NCBI GenBank assembly: GCA_013822765.1
Contig: PNKY01000002.1
Location: 372,001 to 436,000 of the forward strand
Origin: Rhodospirillum sp.
GTDB lineage: Bacteria; Pseudomonadota; Alphaproteobacteria; Dongiales; Dongiaceae
DNA: 64,000 nucleotides
Direction: 5' to 3'
Of this stretch, positions 1 to 8,487 are shown in pieces. The stretch's first letter is position 1. Each line of letters starts with the position of its first letter. Made by a program: the position numbers and the translations under genes. Below the pieces are notes generated by a model that did no database searches, was not told the DNA's origin, and saw nothing but the letters and a program-made list of their open reading frames with translations.

Positions 1-1413
1 CGCGACCCGGCCCAGCACCTCGCGCCCGACCTGCCCGAACAGCAGGCCGCTCACATCCACGCGCCATGCGGCGAGAATCAGCAGGATGGCGGCGATCCGC
101 ACCGCATAGGTGACGATACGGCGCAGCACCGGGATGTAGCGATTGGCCCGTGTGGCGACGATCGGATAGCGGGAAACCAGCGCGGCATCGACGCCCGCAA
201 AGCGGTTGAACAGCCGCGGCAGCCATTTCTCGGCGACGGCAACCGCTCCGATCACCAGGGCGGTGATGATGGTGGCGCGCACCAGATAGAAGAATCCGCC
301 GGCGATGTTGAAGGCCCACACCAGGTAGATGCCGACGACATAGACGATGACCGCCACGTGCCAGATCTCGGCGAGCCGGGAGCGTACGATGCCGGGTACG
401 ATGCGTCGTCCGCCCTCGACCGGCCGGCCGCGGATCCAGTGCGCCACCGCTTCGCGGTTCTGCAGGACGAGGACCACGAGCATGGCGGTCACGACGAAGC
501 CAAGGACCTTGACCCCCACGAGATAGCTGGAGGGCGGCACCCCGAGCAGCAGGGCGGTCTGCAGCGACACATAGCCCCATACGCCGACGACGATGAAGCG
601 CCGCGACCAGATGTAAAGGTATGCCGCCGTCAAGTCAGACATCGGGAGGGGTCGCAGACCCGGTTCCATGGGGCTGAATAGGCAGCGGGCCACGACCGCA
701 CCCGCCATGCTGATGACCGCCGCATTGATGATTGCGAGCAAGGCCAGGCGCGCGGTCGGGAGAGGCGCCGCCCAGCTTGCGACCGCCAATCCGACAACGC
801 CGAACGCGATGAGCGGCAGCAATTCGAGGACCAGCCGCGTGGCAGTGAAGCGGATGCGCCGGAATATCCGGTCGCCTGCGCGCACGGCCAGGCGTCGCCG
901 GCCGGACTTGACGGCAAGACCCACCACATAGGCGGCAAGCGCACCGGCGCCGAGGCTGAGCGCGAGGTCTTTTCCGATCTCAAGCCACATCGCACGTTGC
1001 TGCGGATTGGAGCCCTGGACCTCCAGCCAAGTCAGCAGATTTCCGGTGGCGCCGAAGCTTCGGGCGACATTCTCCATGAACTGGCTGACTCGCTCGAACC
1101 CGGTCGACAGGGCGCTCAGCATGCTTGCGCCGATGCCTTGCTCCTCCGGCGGCGGCGCCTTGGCCTGCTGGACCTGGAGCATGGTCTCGAGCTGCTTGGC
1201 GAGCTCGTCGCGCTTGGCCGGGTCGCGCAAGGTCTCCAGCATGTTCTGCAGGTCTTCGCGCGTCGCAGCGGGCGGGGCGGATTGGTCCGCACTCGGAGTG
1301 GATTTCGGGACTGGGACGACTGTCTGTGCGATGGCCTGCGGTGCGGCAATGCAAAGCACAAGGGCCGCCAACGCCAGCGCGAGCCACCCTTTCAACCGTC
1401 CCATCGCTGTCAT
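1..1413 (-). CDS. MscS-family mechanosensitive ion channel, C-terminus beyond window
   Basis: Reading the minus strand from an ATG at 1413 gives an open frame of 471 codons that runs off the window edge, so the C-terminal part is missing. It starts with a cleavable signal peptide (residues 1 to about 29, ending AIAQ). A charged, Gln-rich periplasmic stretch with heptad character follows (about 45-90), then at least five hydrophobic segments. This is the layout of large MscS/MscK-like channels with a periplasmic N-domain, which release solutes on osmotic down-shock. The conserved pore helix and beta domain should lie beyond position 1. A GGGAG box sits five bases before the ATG at 1413, favouring it over the ATG at 1404. 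The family call rests on architecture; the diagnostic pore region is not visible. Confidence 0.68.
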   Translation of the reverse strand, partial: MTAMGRLKGWLALALAALVLCIAAPQAIAQTVVPVPKSTPSADQSAPPAATREDLQNMLETLRDPAKRDELAKQLETMLQVQQAKAPPPEEQGIGASMLSALSTGFERVSQFMENVARSFGATGNLLTWLEVQGSNPQQRAMWLEIGKDLALSLGAGALAAYVVGLAVKSGRRRLAVRAGDRIFRRIRFTATRLVLELLPLIAFGVVGLAVASWAAPLPTARLALLAIINAAVISMAGAVVARCLFSPMEPGLRPLPMSDLTAAYLYIWSRRFIVVGVWGYVSLQTALLLGVPPSSYLVGVKVLGFVVTAMLVVLVLQNREAVAHWIRGRPVEGGRRIVPGIVRSRLAEIWHVAVIVYVVGIYLVWAFNIAGGFFYLVRATIITALVIGAVAVAEKWLPRLFNRFAGVDAALVSRYPIVATRANRYIPVLRRIVTYAVRIAAILLILAAWRVDVSGLLFGQVGREVLGRVA

Positions 1414-1593
1414 TGGCTCTCCCACAGACGGAAGGCGGGCGGGGCGATCTCTCGCACCCGACCCGCGCCTCAGCGTCGCTGGCATGCTCGGACAAAACAC
1501 ACCGGGCGTCGCCAAGTCATGAAACAATCCAGGGATAAATCCGTTGCAGGGCTGAAAGCTGGTTATTAGTGTGTGACCCCTTCAGGGAGGTCC

Positions 1594-2610
1594 ATGCTCT
1601 TGCGCAATCTGGGAAAAACCGCGATCCGCGTGACCGAAATTGGCTTCGGCGGCGCGCCGCTGGGCAGTCTGTTCGCCGTGGTCACCGACGAGGACGCCCA
1701 GGCCAGCCTCAAGACATCCTGGGACAGCGGCTGCCGGTTCTTCGATACCGCCCCGCTGTACGGCTACGGCCTCAGCGAGCGGCGCGTCGGTGACGCGTTG
1801 CGGGAAAAACCGCGCGATCAATACGTGCTGTCAACCAAGGTCGGGCGCCTGCTCCGCCCGGGCATGGGGCGTGACAACGTCGCGGATTTCAAGTCTCCGA
1901 TGCCGTTCCACGCCGAGTTCGACTATTCGTATGACGCGACCATGCGCTCGTTCGAGGATTCCTTGCAGCGGCTTGGCCTTGAACGTATCGACGTCGCACT
2001 CATCCATGACGTCGGCCGCGATTGGCACGGCGATCGCCAGCCCGAGATGTTCCGCAAGGCGATGGACGGCTCGGTCAAGGCGCTGATGAAGCTGAAGGCC
2101 GAGGGCATGATCGGCGCGATCGGCGTCGGCCTCAACGAGGCGGATGTGTGCGAGGACGCGCTGAACGCCGCCGACTTCGACTGCATCCTGCTCGCCGGCC
2201 GCTACACCTTGCTGGAACAGGGACCGCTCGACAGCCTGTTCCCGGCGTGCCGCAAGCGAAACGTCTCGATCATCGCAGGCGGCGCCTTCAATTCCGGCAT
2301 GCTGGCAAGGCTCGGTCAGCCGGACGCAACCTACAATTACGGCAAGGTCCCACCGGAGATCGCCAAGCGCGCAGCCGCGCTGCACGAGGTCTGTGCGCAT
2401 CACAACGTGCCGCTGCCCGCGGCCGCCTTGCAGTTCCCGCTTGCGCATCCGGTCGTGGCGACGGTCATCCCCGGCGCGCGCAACGCCGCGGAAGTGGCGA
2501 GCCACTGGCAGTGGGCGCGCATGACCATTCCGGCTGCCTTGTGGGAGGATCTGCGCGGGCTTGGTCTGCTCCATCCCGACGCGCCGGTGCCGCAAGGTCC
2601 AATCCTCTGA
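1594..2610 (+). CDS. aldo/keto reductase, D-threo-aldose (L-fucose) 1-dehydrogenase type
   Basis: A 338-residue TIM-barrel oxidoreductase of the aldo/keto reductase superfamily. The N-terminal GFGGAPLG motif and the catalytic tetrad are present: Asp51 and Tyr56 in DTAPLY, Lys82 in STKVG and His138 in ALIHD. Family members oxidise L-fucose, D-arabinose or similar aldoses to the lactone with NAD(P). The ATG at 1594 directly follows AGGGAGG and gives the usual N-terminus; a GTG at 1573 is in frame but would add an atypical extension. It is 30 bases upstream of a fumarylacetoacetase-family gene and then L-fuconate dehydratase. This supports the first step of non-phosphorylative fucose breakdown; the exact sugar is inferred. 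Confidence 0.86.
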   Translation: MLLRNLGKTAIRVTEIGFGGAPLGSLFAVVTDEDAQASLKTSWDSGCRFFDTAPLYGYGLSERRVGDALREKPRDQYVLSTKVGRLLRPGMGRDNVADFKSPMPFHAEFDYSYDATMRSFEDSLQRLGLERIDVALIHDVGRDWHGDRQPEMFRKAMDGSVKALMKLKAEGMIGAIGVGLNEADVCEDALNAADFDCILLAGRYTLLEQGPLDSLFPACRKRNVSIIAGGAFNSGMLARLGQPDATYNYGKVPPEIAKRAAALHEVCAHHNVPLPAAALQFPLAHPVVATVIPGARNAAEVASHWQWARMTIPAALWEDLRGLGLLHPDAPVPQGPIL

Positions 2611-2640
2611 TTTGAACTTCGTATTCCTCAGGAGAATGAC

Positions 2641-3486
2641 GTGAAATTATTGCGCTATGGCCCGAAAGGTCGTGAGAAGCCCGGCATCCTGGATAAGGAT
2701 GGGAAGATCAGGGACCTGAGCGCCCATGTCCCGGACATCGCGGGCAGCGTGTTGCAGCCGGATTCCTTGAAGAAGCTCGCGGCGCTCGATCCCAGCCAGT
2801 TGCCGTTGGCCTCTGGCGAGCTGCGCATTGGGCCGTGCGTGGGCAAGGTCGGTAAGTTCGTCTGCATCGGCCTCAACTACGCCGACCATGCGGCCGAGAC
2901 CGGCGCGCCGATCCCGAAAGAGCCGATCATCTTCATGAAGGCGACCAGCGCCATCATCGGTCCGAACGACGAGGTCGAGATTCCGCGCGGCTCGGTCAAG
3001 ACCGACTGGGAGGTCGAACTCGGCGTGGTGATCGGCCGAAACGCCAAATACATTCCCGAGAATGCCGCGATGGACTACGTGGCCGGCTACTGCGTGGTCA
3101 ACGACGTGTCGGAGCGCGAATACCAGATCGAGCGCGGCGGCCAGTGGGACAAGGGCAAGGGCTGCGACACCTTCGGCCCGACCGGCCCGTGGCTGGTGAC
3201 CAAGGACGAGGTGCCGGACCCGCAGAACCTCGCGATGTGGCTGGAGGTCGACGGCCACCGCTACCAGAACGGCAGCACCAAGACCATGATCTTCAACGTG
3301 CCGAAGCTGGTCTCCTACTTGAGCCACTTCATGAGCCTGCAGCCCGGCGACGTGATCTCCACCGGCACGCCGCCCGGCGTTGGCATGGGGCAGAAACCGA
3401 ACCCGATCTATCTGAAGGCCGGCCAGACCATGCGCCTCGGTATCGCCGGTCTCGGCGAGCAGCAGCAGAAGTTGGTGCAGGGGTGA
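2641..3486 (+). CDS. fumarylacetoacetate hydrolase family protein, likely 2,4-diketo-3-deoxy-L-fuconate hydrolase
   Basis: A 281-residue FAH-fold hydrolase. The divalent-metal ligands are visible as Glu124 and Glu126 (WEVELG) and Asp155 (VNDVSERE), and the C-terminal STGTPPGVG motif is present. Paralogues cleave C-C bonds in 2,4-diketo-acids; beside an L-fuconate dehydratase the expected reaction is cleavage of 2,4-diketo-3-deoxy-L-fuconate to pyruvate and lactate. Ureidoglycolate lyase is a related alternative. The start is GTG at 2641, five bases after AGGAGA; the ATG between them is out of frame and meets a stop at once. It lies between the aldose dehydrogenase and the dehydratase. A palindromic repeat pair follows it. 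Confidence 0.85.
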   Translation: MKLLRYGPKGREKPGILDKDGKIRDLSAHVPDIAGSVLQPDSLKKLAALDPSQLPLASGELRIGPCVGKVGKFVCIGLNYADHAAETGAPIPKEPIIFMKATSAIIGPNDEVEIPRGSVKTDWEVELGVVIGRNAKYIPENAAMDYVAGYCVVNDVSEREYQIERGGQWDKGKGCDTFGPTGPWLVTKDEVPDPQNLAMWLEVDGHRYQNGSTKTMIFNVPKLVSYLSHFMSLQPGDVISTGTPPGVGMGQKPNPIYLKAGQTMRLGIAGLGEQQQKLVQG

Positions 3487-3519
3487 TATGAGCACCCGGT
3501 CGCCCGTGGCACACTCTTT

Positions 3520-3620
3520 CGTCATGGTCGTGCTTGGCACGACTATCCACGAGTTTGCCTGCAGCAAGGCGGCCTAGTTGATGGAAACTCGTGGATGGTC
3601 GGACCAAGTCCGACCTGACG
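3520..3620. repeat. inverted pair of REP-like palindromes
   Basis: Two copies of an about 36-base element face each other. The left copy (3520-3556) reads CGTCATGG, an imperfect hairpin around CTTGG, then ATCCACGAGTTT. The right copy (3585-3620) is its reverse complement, AAACTCGTGGAT through CTGACG. A second such pair lies at 32248-32350. Pairs of short palindromes in this arrangement match bacterial BIME/REP elements; elements beginning CGTCATGGCCGGGCTTG are common in rhizobial genomes. Here the pair lies between the FAH gene and fuconate dehydratase and may attenuate or stabilise the message. Confidence 0.75.
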
Positions 3621-3659
3621 GAGCGAAGCGGAGCGTCCAGGCCTTTACCGGAGCACGCC

Positions 3660-4961
3660 ATGACCAAGATCACCGCTGTGACCGTCCGCGACATCCGCTT
3701 CCCGACCTCACGCAATCTCGACGGGTCGGACGCGATGAATCCAGATCCGGACTATTCCGCCGCCTATGTTGTGCTGAAGACCGACAAGCCGGGCCTCGAG
3801 GGGCACGGCCTCACCTTCACCCTCGGCCTCGGCACCGAGCTGTGCGTGGCAGCGGCAGAGGCACTCGCGCCGGCGGTGATCGGGCGCACTCTCGCCGACA
3901 TCACCGGCGACATGGGCACGTTCTGGCGCAGCCTCACCGAGTTCCGCCAGCTGCGCTGGGTCGGGCCGGAGAAAGGCGTGTTGCATCTCGCGACCGCCGC
4001 GGTGGTGAACGCGATCTGGGACTTGTGGGGCAAGGCGGTGGGCAAGCCGGTGTGGCGCCTGGTCGTCGACCTCACGCCAGAGGAATTCGTGCGCCTGATC
4101 GACTTCCGCTACATCACCGACGCGCTGACGCCGGACGAAGCGATCGCCATCCTGCGCGCCAACCAGGCGAGCAAGGACATGCGCATCTCCGAGATGGAGA
4201 AGAACGGTTACCCGGCCTACACCACGTCCGCCGGCTGGCTCGGCTATTCCGATGACAAGGTGCGGAGCCTGACGCGCGAGGCCATGCGGCAAGGTCTCGA
4301 CTACATCAAGATCAAGGTCGGCCGCGACCTAGCCGACGACAAGAAGCGCTGCAAGGCGGTGCGCGACGAGATCGGCCCCAGCCGCAACCTGATGATCGAC
4401 GCCAACCAGGTCTGGGACGTGGCGCAGGCGATCGAGTGGGTCACGCAGCTCGCGCCCTATAAGCCGCTGTGGATCGAGGAGCCGACCTCGCCCGACGACG
4501 TGCTCGGCCACGCCGCGATCCGCAAGGCGCTGAAGCCGCTCGGCATCGGCGTCGCCACCGGCGAGATGTGCCAGAACCGCGTGATCTTCAAGCAGCTGAT
4601 GCAGGCCGAGGCGATCGATTTCTGCCAGATCGATTCATGCCGCCTGGGCGGCGTCAACGAGATCCTGGCCGTGATCCTGATGGCGAAGAAGTTCGGCGTG
4701 CCGGTGTGCCCGCATGCCGGCGGCGTCGGCCTGTGCGAATACGTGCAGCACCTATCGCTGATCGACTACATCTGCGTGTCGGCCAGCCTGGAGCATCGCG
4801 TGGTCGAGTATGTCGACCATCTGCACGAGCATTTCGAGGACCCGGTGGTGATGAAGAAGGGCCGCTACATGCCGCCCAAGCGGCCCGGCTATTCGATCAC
4901 CATGAAGCCGGAGAGCCTCGACCGCTACGAGTTCCCCAAGGGCGTGGAGTGGCGCGGCTAG
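3660..4961 (+). CDS. L-fuconate dehydratase (enolase superfamily)
   Basis: A 433-residue enolase-superfamily enzyme that dehydrates L-fuconate to 2-keto-3-deoxy-L-fuconate. The K-x-K base motif (IKIK, near residue 217-219), Asp in MIDANQ (near 247), Glu in WIEEP (near 273), Glu in ATGEM (near 302) and His in CPHAGG (near 352) match the FucD subgroup. Length and the N-terminal TVRDIRFPTS are also typical. The ATG at 3660 has GGAG seven bases upstream; a longer in-frame start at 3591 lies inside the upstream repeat and is unlikely. With the two preceding genes it forms most of an oxidative L-fucose pathway. Lactonase and 2-keto-3-deoxyfuconate dehydrogenase genes are not in the window. Confidence 0.92.
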   Translation: MTKITAVTVRDIRFPTSRNLDGSDAMNPDPDYSAAYVVLKTDKPGLEGHGLTFTLGLGTELCVAAAEALAPAVIGRTLADITGDMGTFWRSLTEFRQLRWVGPEKGVLHLATAAVVNAIWDLWGKAVGKPVWRLVVDLTPEEFVRLIDFRYITDALTPDEAIAILRANQASKDMRISEMEKNGYPAYTTSAGWLGYSDDKVRSLTREAMRQGLDYIKIKVGRDLADDKKRCKAVRDEIGPSRNLMIDANQVWDVAQAIEWVTQLAPYKPLWIEEPTSPDDVLGHAAIRKALKPLGIGVATGEMCQNRVIFKQLMQAEAIDFCQIDSCRLGGVNEILAVILMAKKFGVPVCPHAGGVGLCEYVQHLSLIDYICVSASLEHRVVEYVDHLHEHFEDPVVMKKGRYMPPKRPGYSITMKPESLDRYEFPKGVEWRG

Positions 4962-5007
4962 CGTCAAGGGATTAGACTACGCACCGTAGCGCGATTCGAG
5001 GGGTTCC

Positions 5008-5430
5008 ATGGCGATTGCGGCAGAGTTGCTGGCCGCCTACACGGCGACGGACTTCGTCGTGTTCGACGGCGCGGAACAGTGGGCCTTGCACGTCGGCGCG
5101 GCATCGCCGCGCGTCGATGCGCTGCTGGACCGGCACGACGCCACCTGCGCAACCATCGTCACGGCGTTCAATCCACGCAGCCAAGTGCTGGCGCCAGAGG
5201 CGAATACGGCGCGCCACCGCACACTCGTGCAAGTGCTGAAAGAGCGGGGACTTACGTTCCTCCTTGGCGAAGGCCGCGATCCGAGTGGCCAATGGACCGC
5301 CGAGACCGAGTGCGTCGTGTTCGGCATTTCCCTGGCGGACGGGCTGGAGATCGCCCGCCGCTTCGAACAGAACGCCGTGGTCTTCATCGAGCGCGGCAAG
5401 GCGCCGCGGCTGGAATTTCCTGAGGAGTGA
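5008..5430 (+). CDS. DUF3293 domain-containing protein
   Basis: A 140-residue soluble protein. The order of short motifs (AYTATDFVV near the N-terminus, TAFNPRS near residue 53, NTARHRTL, GEGRDPSGQW and a C-terminal VVFGIS...ARRFEQNAV) fits the uncharacterised DUF3293 family. No catalytic residues can be assigned. ATG 5008 follows GAGGGG at four bases. It is 46 bases after fuconate dehydratase and 6 bases before a GNAT acetyltransferase, so the two small genes are probably co-transcribed, but their position suggests no link to sugar metabolism. Confidence 0.78.
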   Translation: MAIAAELLAAYTATDFVVFDGAEQWALHVGAASPRVDALLDRHDATCATIVTAFNPRSQVLAPEANTARHRTLVQVLKERGLTFLLGEGRDPSGQWTAETECVVFGISLADGLEIARRFEQNAVVFIERGKAPRLEFPEE

Positions 5431-5436
5431 CGCCTG

Positions 5437-5982
5437 ATGCCAGACATCACGCTGCCCAAAGGGGCGATACCGACCCTTGAGACCGAACGCATGCGGCTGC
5501 GTCCTCACCGCCTGCAGGACCTGGATGCGTGCGTGGCGATGTGGGCGGATCCCGTCGTCACCCGCCACATCGGCGGCAAGCCGTTCACGCGCGAGGAGAC
5601 CTGGTCGAAGATCATGCGCTATGCCGGCCACTGGGCGCTGATGGGGTTCGGCTATTGGGCGGCCGAGGATAAGGCGACCGGGGCCTATCTCGGCGAAGGC
5701 GGCTTTGCGGAGTTCCGGCGCGACGTGCGGCCGCCGATCGAAGGCATGCCGGAGATCGGCTGGGCCCTCGTCCCTTCGGCGCACGGCAAGGGCCTGGCAA
5801 CCGAGGCGGTGCGCGCCATGTGCGCCTGGGCCGACCAGAATTTCGGATCGACGTCGACCGTCTGCATGATCGACCCGGAGAACATCGCCTCCGCCTGGGT
5901 CGCCAAGAAATGCGGCTACCAGGAGTTCCTGCGCGCCACCTACAAGGACCACTCGACGATGCTCTATCGCCGGCAGGTGTGA
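5437..5982 (+). CDS. GNAT family N-acetyltransferase (RimJ/RimL-like)
   Basis: A 181-residue acetyltransferase. The N-terminal TERMRLRPHRLQDL, the central GEGGFAEFRR strand and the EIGWALVPSAHGKGLATEAV acetyl-CoA-binding motif are typical of the RimJ/RimL/Acetyltransf_3 group, which acetylate alpha-amino groups of ribosomal proteins or small amines. The C-terminal NIASAWVAKKCGY motif is also present. The substrate cannot be told from sequence. The ATG is six bases after the stop of the DUF3293 gene, whose GAGGAG end serves as ribosome-binding site. Confidence 0.87.
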   Translation: MPDITLPKGAIPTLETERMRLRPHRLQDLDACVAMWADPVVTRHIGGKPFTREETWSKIMRYAGHWALMGFGYWAAEDKATGAYLGEGGFAEFRRDVRPPIEGMPEIGWALVPSAHGKGLATEAVRAMCAWADQNFGSTSTVCMIDPENIASAWVAKKCGYQEFLRATYKDHSTMLYRRQV

Positions 5983-6174
5983 CGCCGACGACTCGGCTAG
6001 GACTCCCGCACGGCCCGCTGCGGGGATTGCGTCTTGCGGCCCTGTCCGCCTATGGTCGATCATCGGAAAACCGAGCCGGCTTGCTCGAAGATGGTGCGCG
6101 GTGTTTTGAGGCGTTCCTGATTCCTCCGCATCAGCGAGCCAAGCCTCGCATCTGCGATATGATTCGGAAGGGGC

Positions 6175-8487
6175 ATGGCGGCCGTTCAAAGGATTGTAGA
6201 CATCGCCGAGGACGCTGTTGCGCTGCGCCGCCGGCGCCGGCGCGCACTGTTTCGCCTCGGCATACCGATCCTCGGCGTCACGCTGGTCGTCGCCGCGATC
6301 TTCGTGATCGCGCTCTATTCGTATGCGGCGAACCGGCGCGGCGCCGTTGCCCTGTCGGACGATCTCCTCGACACACTGGATGCGCAGATCGCCCAGCGGG
6401 TGGCGGCCTTCCTGGACCCATGCGAACGGGCCCTACGCATCATGCGCGAGGTCGCCGCCGACGTGCCGCTGATCCAGCGGCGCGCCTCGGACGAGCGGTT
6501 CGCCACCGCCACTCTCAAGGAGCTGCCGCAGATCGCGGCTTTCTATGTCGGCGACAGCGCCGGCAACTTCCTGATGGTGCGGCGGCACGATGACGGGGTT
6601 CAGACCAAGCAGATCATCAACCAGCCGGGCGATCGCAGCGTCGTCCTGATCGACCGCAACGCCGGCGGTGCAGAGGTTGCGCGTCGCGAGGACCCGACCG
6701 ACGACTACAATCCCCGATCGCGGCCGTGGTTCCAGGGCGCCGTCGAAACCGGCGATGTCTACTGGACCGGCATCTACATCTTCTTCAGCGATCGCAAGCC
6801 CGGCGTTACGGTCTCGACCCGCGTGCCCGAGCCCGGCGGGTTCGACCGCGTGTTCGGGGTCGACGTCACGCTGGAGGAATTGTCCCGGTTTCTCGCCTCG
6901 CTGGAGATCGGCGCCGATGGGCGGGCCTTGATCATGGACGACAAGGGCCAGGTGATCGCCGTGCCGAACTCGGAGAAGTTCATCAAGCCTGTCGGGGACG
7001 AGTTCGTGCCGCCCAAGGTGGATGAGCTCGGCGATCCGGTGCTGACCGCCGCATTCGATCGCTTCCGGGTCGAAGGGCAAGGCCGCCGCATCCTCGAGCG
7101 CGAGGACGTGCGATACATCTCCAGCGCGACGCCGCTGCCCGGCTCCGGCCGCAACTGGTGGATCCTGATCGTCGTTCCCGAAGACGATTTCATCGGTTTC
7201 GTCGCCAACAACAACCGGGCCGCGCTCGCCATGTCGCTGGTCATCGTGCTGGCGGTGATCGCCCTCGCCATCCTGCTGGTGCGGCAGAGTCTGCGCTCCG
7301 ATCGCTCCATCCAGATGATGACCGAGCGCGGCCGGAACCTGTCGCGGCAGAGCGCGGCCTATACCGCCATCTCGGACCAGATCGCCAAGCGCGCCGGCGA
7401 GCTGCCGCCGGCTCTGACCGAAGGCTTGGTGGAGGTGACGCGGGCGCGGCGGGCGAGCATCTGGCGGCTGGAGGCGGACAACCAGATCTTGCGCTGTTCA
7501 GACAGCTATGACCGTGACAGCCAGGGGCATTCCGGCGGCTTCGAGTTGCATCGGCGGGAGCTGCCGGCGTTCTTCGAGCTGCTGGAAAGCGGCGAAGACG
7601 TGGCGCTGGCCGATGCGGCGGCGGACCGCCGCAGCGCGCAGTTCCACACCCTCATCATGCAATCGCTGGGCAGCCGCGCCATCGCGATCGTTCCCTTGCG
7701 GCGCGGGGAGATAGTGGTCGGCGCCATCGGCCTGGAGGATTCCGGCCCGCTGGAGGGCGTGCGGGACTTCCTGCGGACCACTGCCGCCATGATTTCAGCG
7801 ACCTTGCAGCCCGACGCGCGGGACGATCGGCCAGCCGCCCGCAAGCCCGTGGCAAAGGCGCAGGCCGCTGACGACGCCGCCGTCCAGCCGATCCTGTCCG
7901 CCGATCTCGCGCCGAAATCCACCGAGCACGCCCATCTGCGCGCCGAGCATTTCACCGACGTGGCGGTTATGTCGCTGTCGCTCACCGGAGCCACGCAGCT
8001 GGCGAAGAAATGCGGCGCGGCCGACACCGGCATGGCGGTGCAGATCAGCGAGCTGCTGCAGGAGATCGCGAGCGAGCATGGCATCACGTACCTGAAGTTC
8101 GTAGGTCAGGATGCGATTGCAGCCGCCGGCTTCGACCGCCAGGACCAGGACGCCATGAATTGGATCGCGGCCCTGGCCATTGCAGTCCGCGACCGCTTGT
8201 CCGAGCTGATCGACACCGCCGGGCCGGGTGCGGAGTTCCGCATCGGCCTTGGCTTCGGCGGCTGCTATGGCTGCTTGGTCGGGCGCGAGCGCCAACAATT
8301 CAATCTGTGGGGCGAGGCGTTCGAGACAGCGCATCACATGGCGCGCTCCGCCGCGCCCGGCGCGATCCAGGCGAGCGCCGGCGCCTACGCGCGGCTGCGT
8401 CAGGACTTCCTGTTCCGGCCGCGTGGAACCTTCTATCTGCCGGGCGTCGGCCAGTCGCGCACCTTTGTGCTGGCAGGCCAGCTATGA
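6175..8487 (+). CDS. membrane sensor: dCache + GAF + degenerate class III nucleotide cyclase domain
   Basis: A 770-residue protein. It has an Arg-rich N-terminus, a transmembrane helix (about 28-50), a periplasmic double-Cache domain (about 55-340, with the YNPRSRPWF motif of Cache domains), a second helix (about 349-369), a GAF-like domain (about 390-540), a linker and a class III cyclase-like domain (about 590-765). Catalytic positions look lost. The first metal Asp region reads SLSLTGAT instead of a DIVGFT-type motif; FVGQDAIA replaces a GD-type motif; WGEAFETAHHMA lacks the Asn and Arg of WG..VN.A.R. A ligand-sensing pseudo-cyclase is therefore more likely than an enzyme. Its stop overlaps the ATG of the permease gene (ATGA), so it is translationally coupled to the Mla-like transporter. 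Confidence 0.82.
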   Translation: MAAVQRIVDIAEDAVALRRRRRRALFRLGIPILGVTLVVAAIFVIALYSYAANRRGAVALSDDLLDTLDAQIAQRVAAFLDPCERALRIMREVAADVPLIQRRASDERFATATLKELPQIAAFYVGDSAGNFLMVRRHDDGVQTKQIINQPGDRSVVLIDRNAGGAEVARREDPTDDYNPRSRPWFQGAVETGDVYWTGIYIFFSDRKPGVTVSTRVPEPGGFDRVFGVDVTLEELSRFLASLEIGADGRALIMDDKGQVIAVPNSEKFIKPVGDEFVPPKVDELGDPVLTAAFDRFRVEGQGRRILEREDVRYISSATPLPGSGRNWWILIVVPEDDFIGFVANNNRAALAMSLVIVLAVIALAILLVRQSLRSDRSIQMMTERGRNLSRQSAAYTAISDQIAKRAGELPPALTEGLVEVTRARRASIWRLEADNQILRCSDSYDRDSQGHSGGFELHRRELPAFFELLESGEDVALADAAADRRSAQFHTLIMQSLGSRAIAIVPLRRGEIVVGAIGLEDSGPLEGVRDFLRTTAAMISATLQPDARDDRPAARKPVAKAQAADDAAVQPILSADLAPKSTEHAHLRAEHFTDVAVMSLSLTGATQLAKKCGAADTGMAVQISELLQEIASEHGITYLKFVGQDAIAAAGFDRQDQDAMNWIAALAIAVRDRLSELIDTAGPGAEFRIGLGFGGCYGCLVGRERQQFNLWGEAFETAHHMARSAAPGAIQASAGAYARLRQDFLFRPRGTFYLPGVGQSRTFVLAGQL

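Noticed and set aside
2647..3567. Minus-strand frame of 306 codons opposite the FAH gene
   Set aside because: His/Arg/Asp-rich antisense product; the sense gene has all FAH metal ligands.
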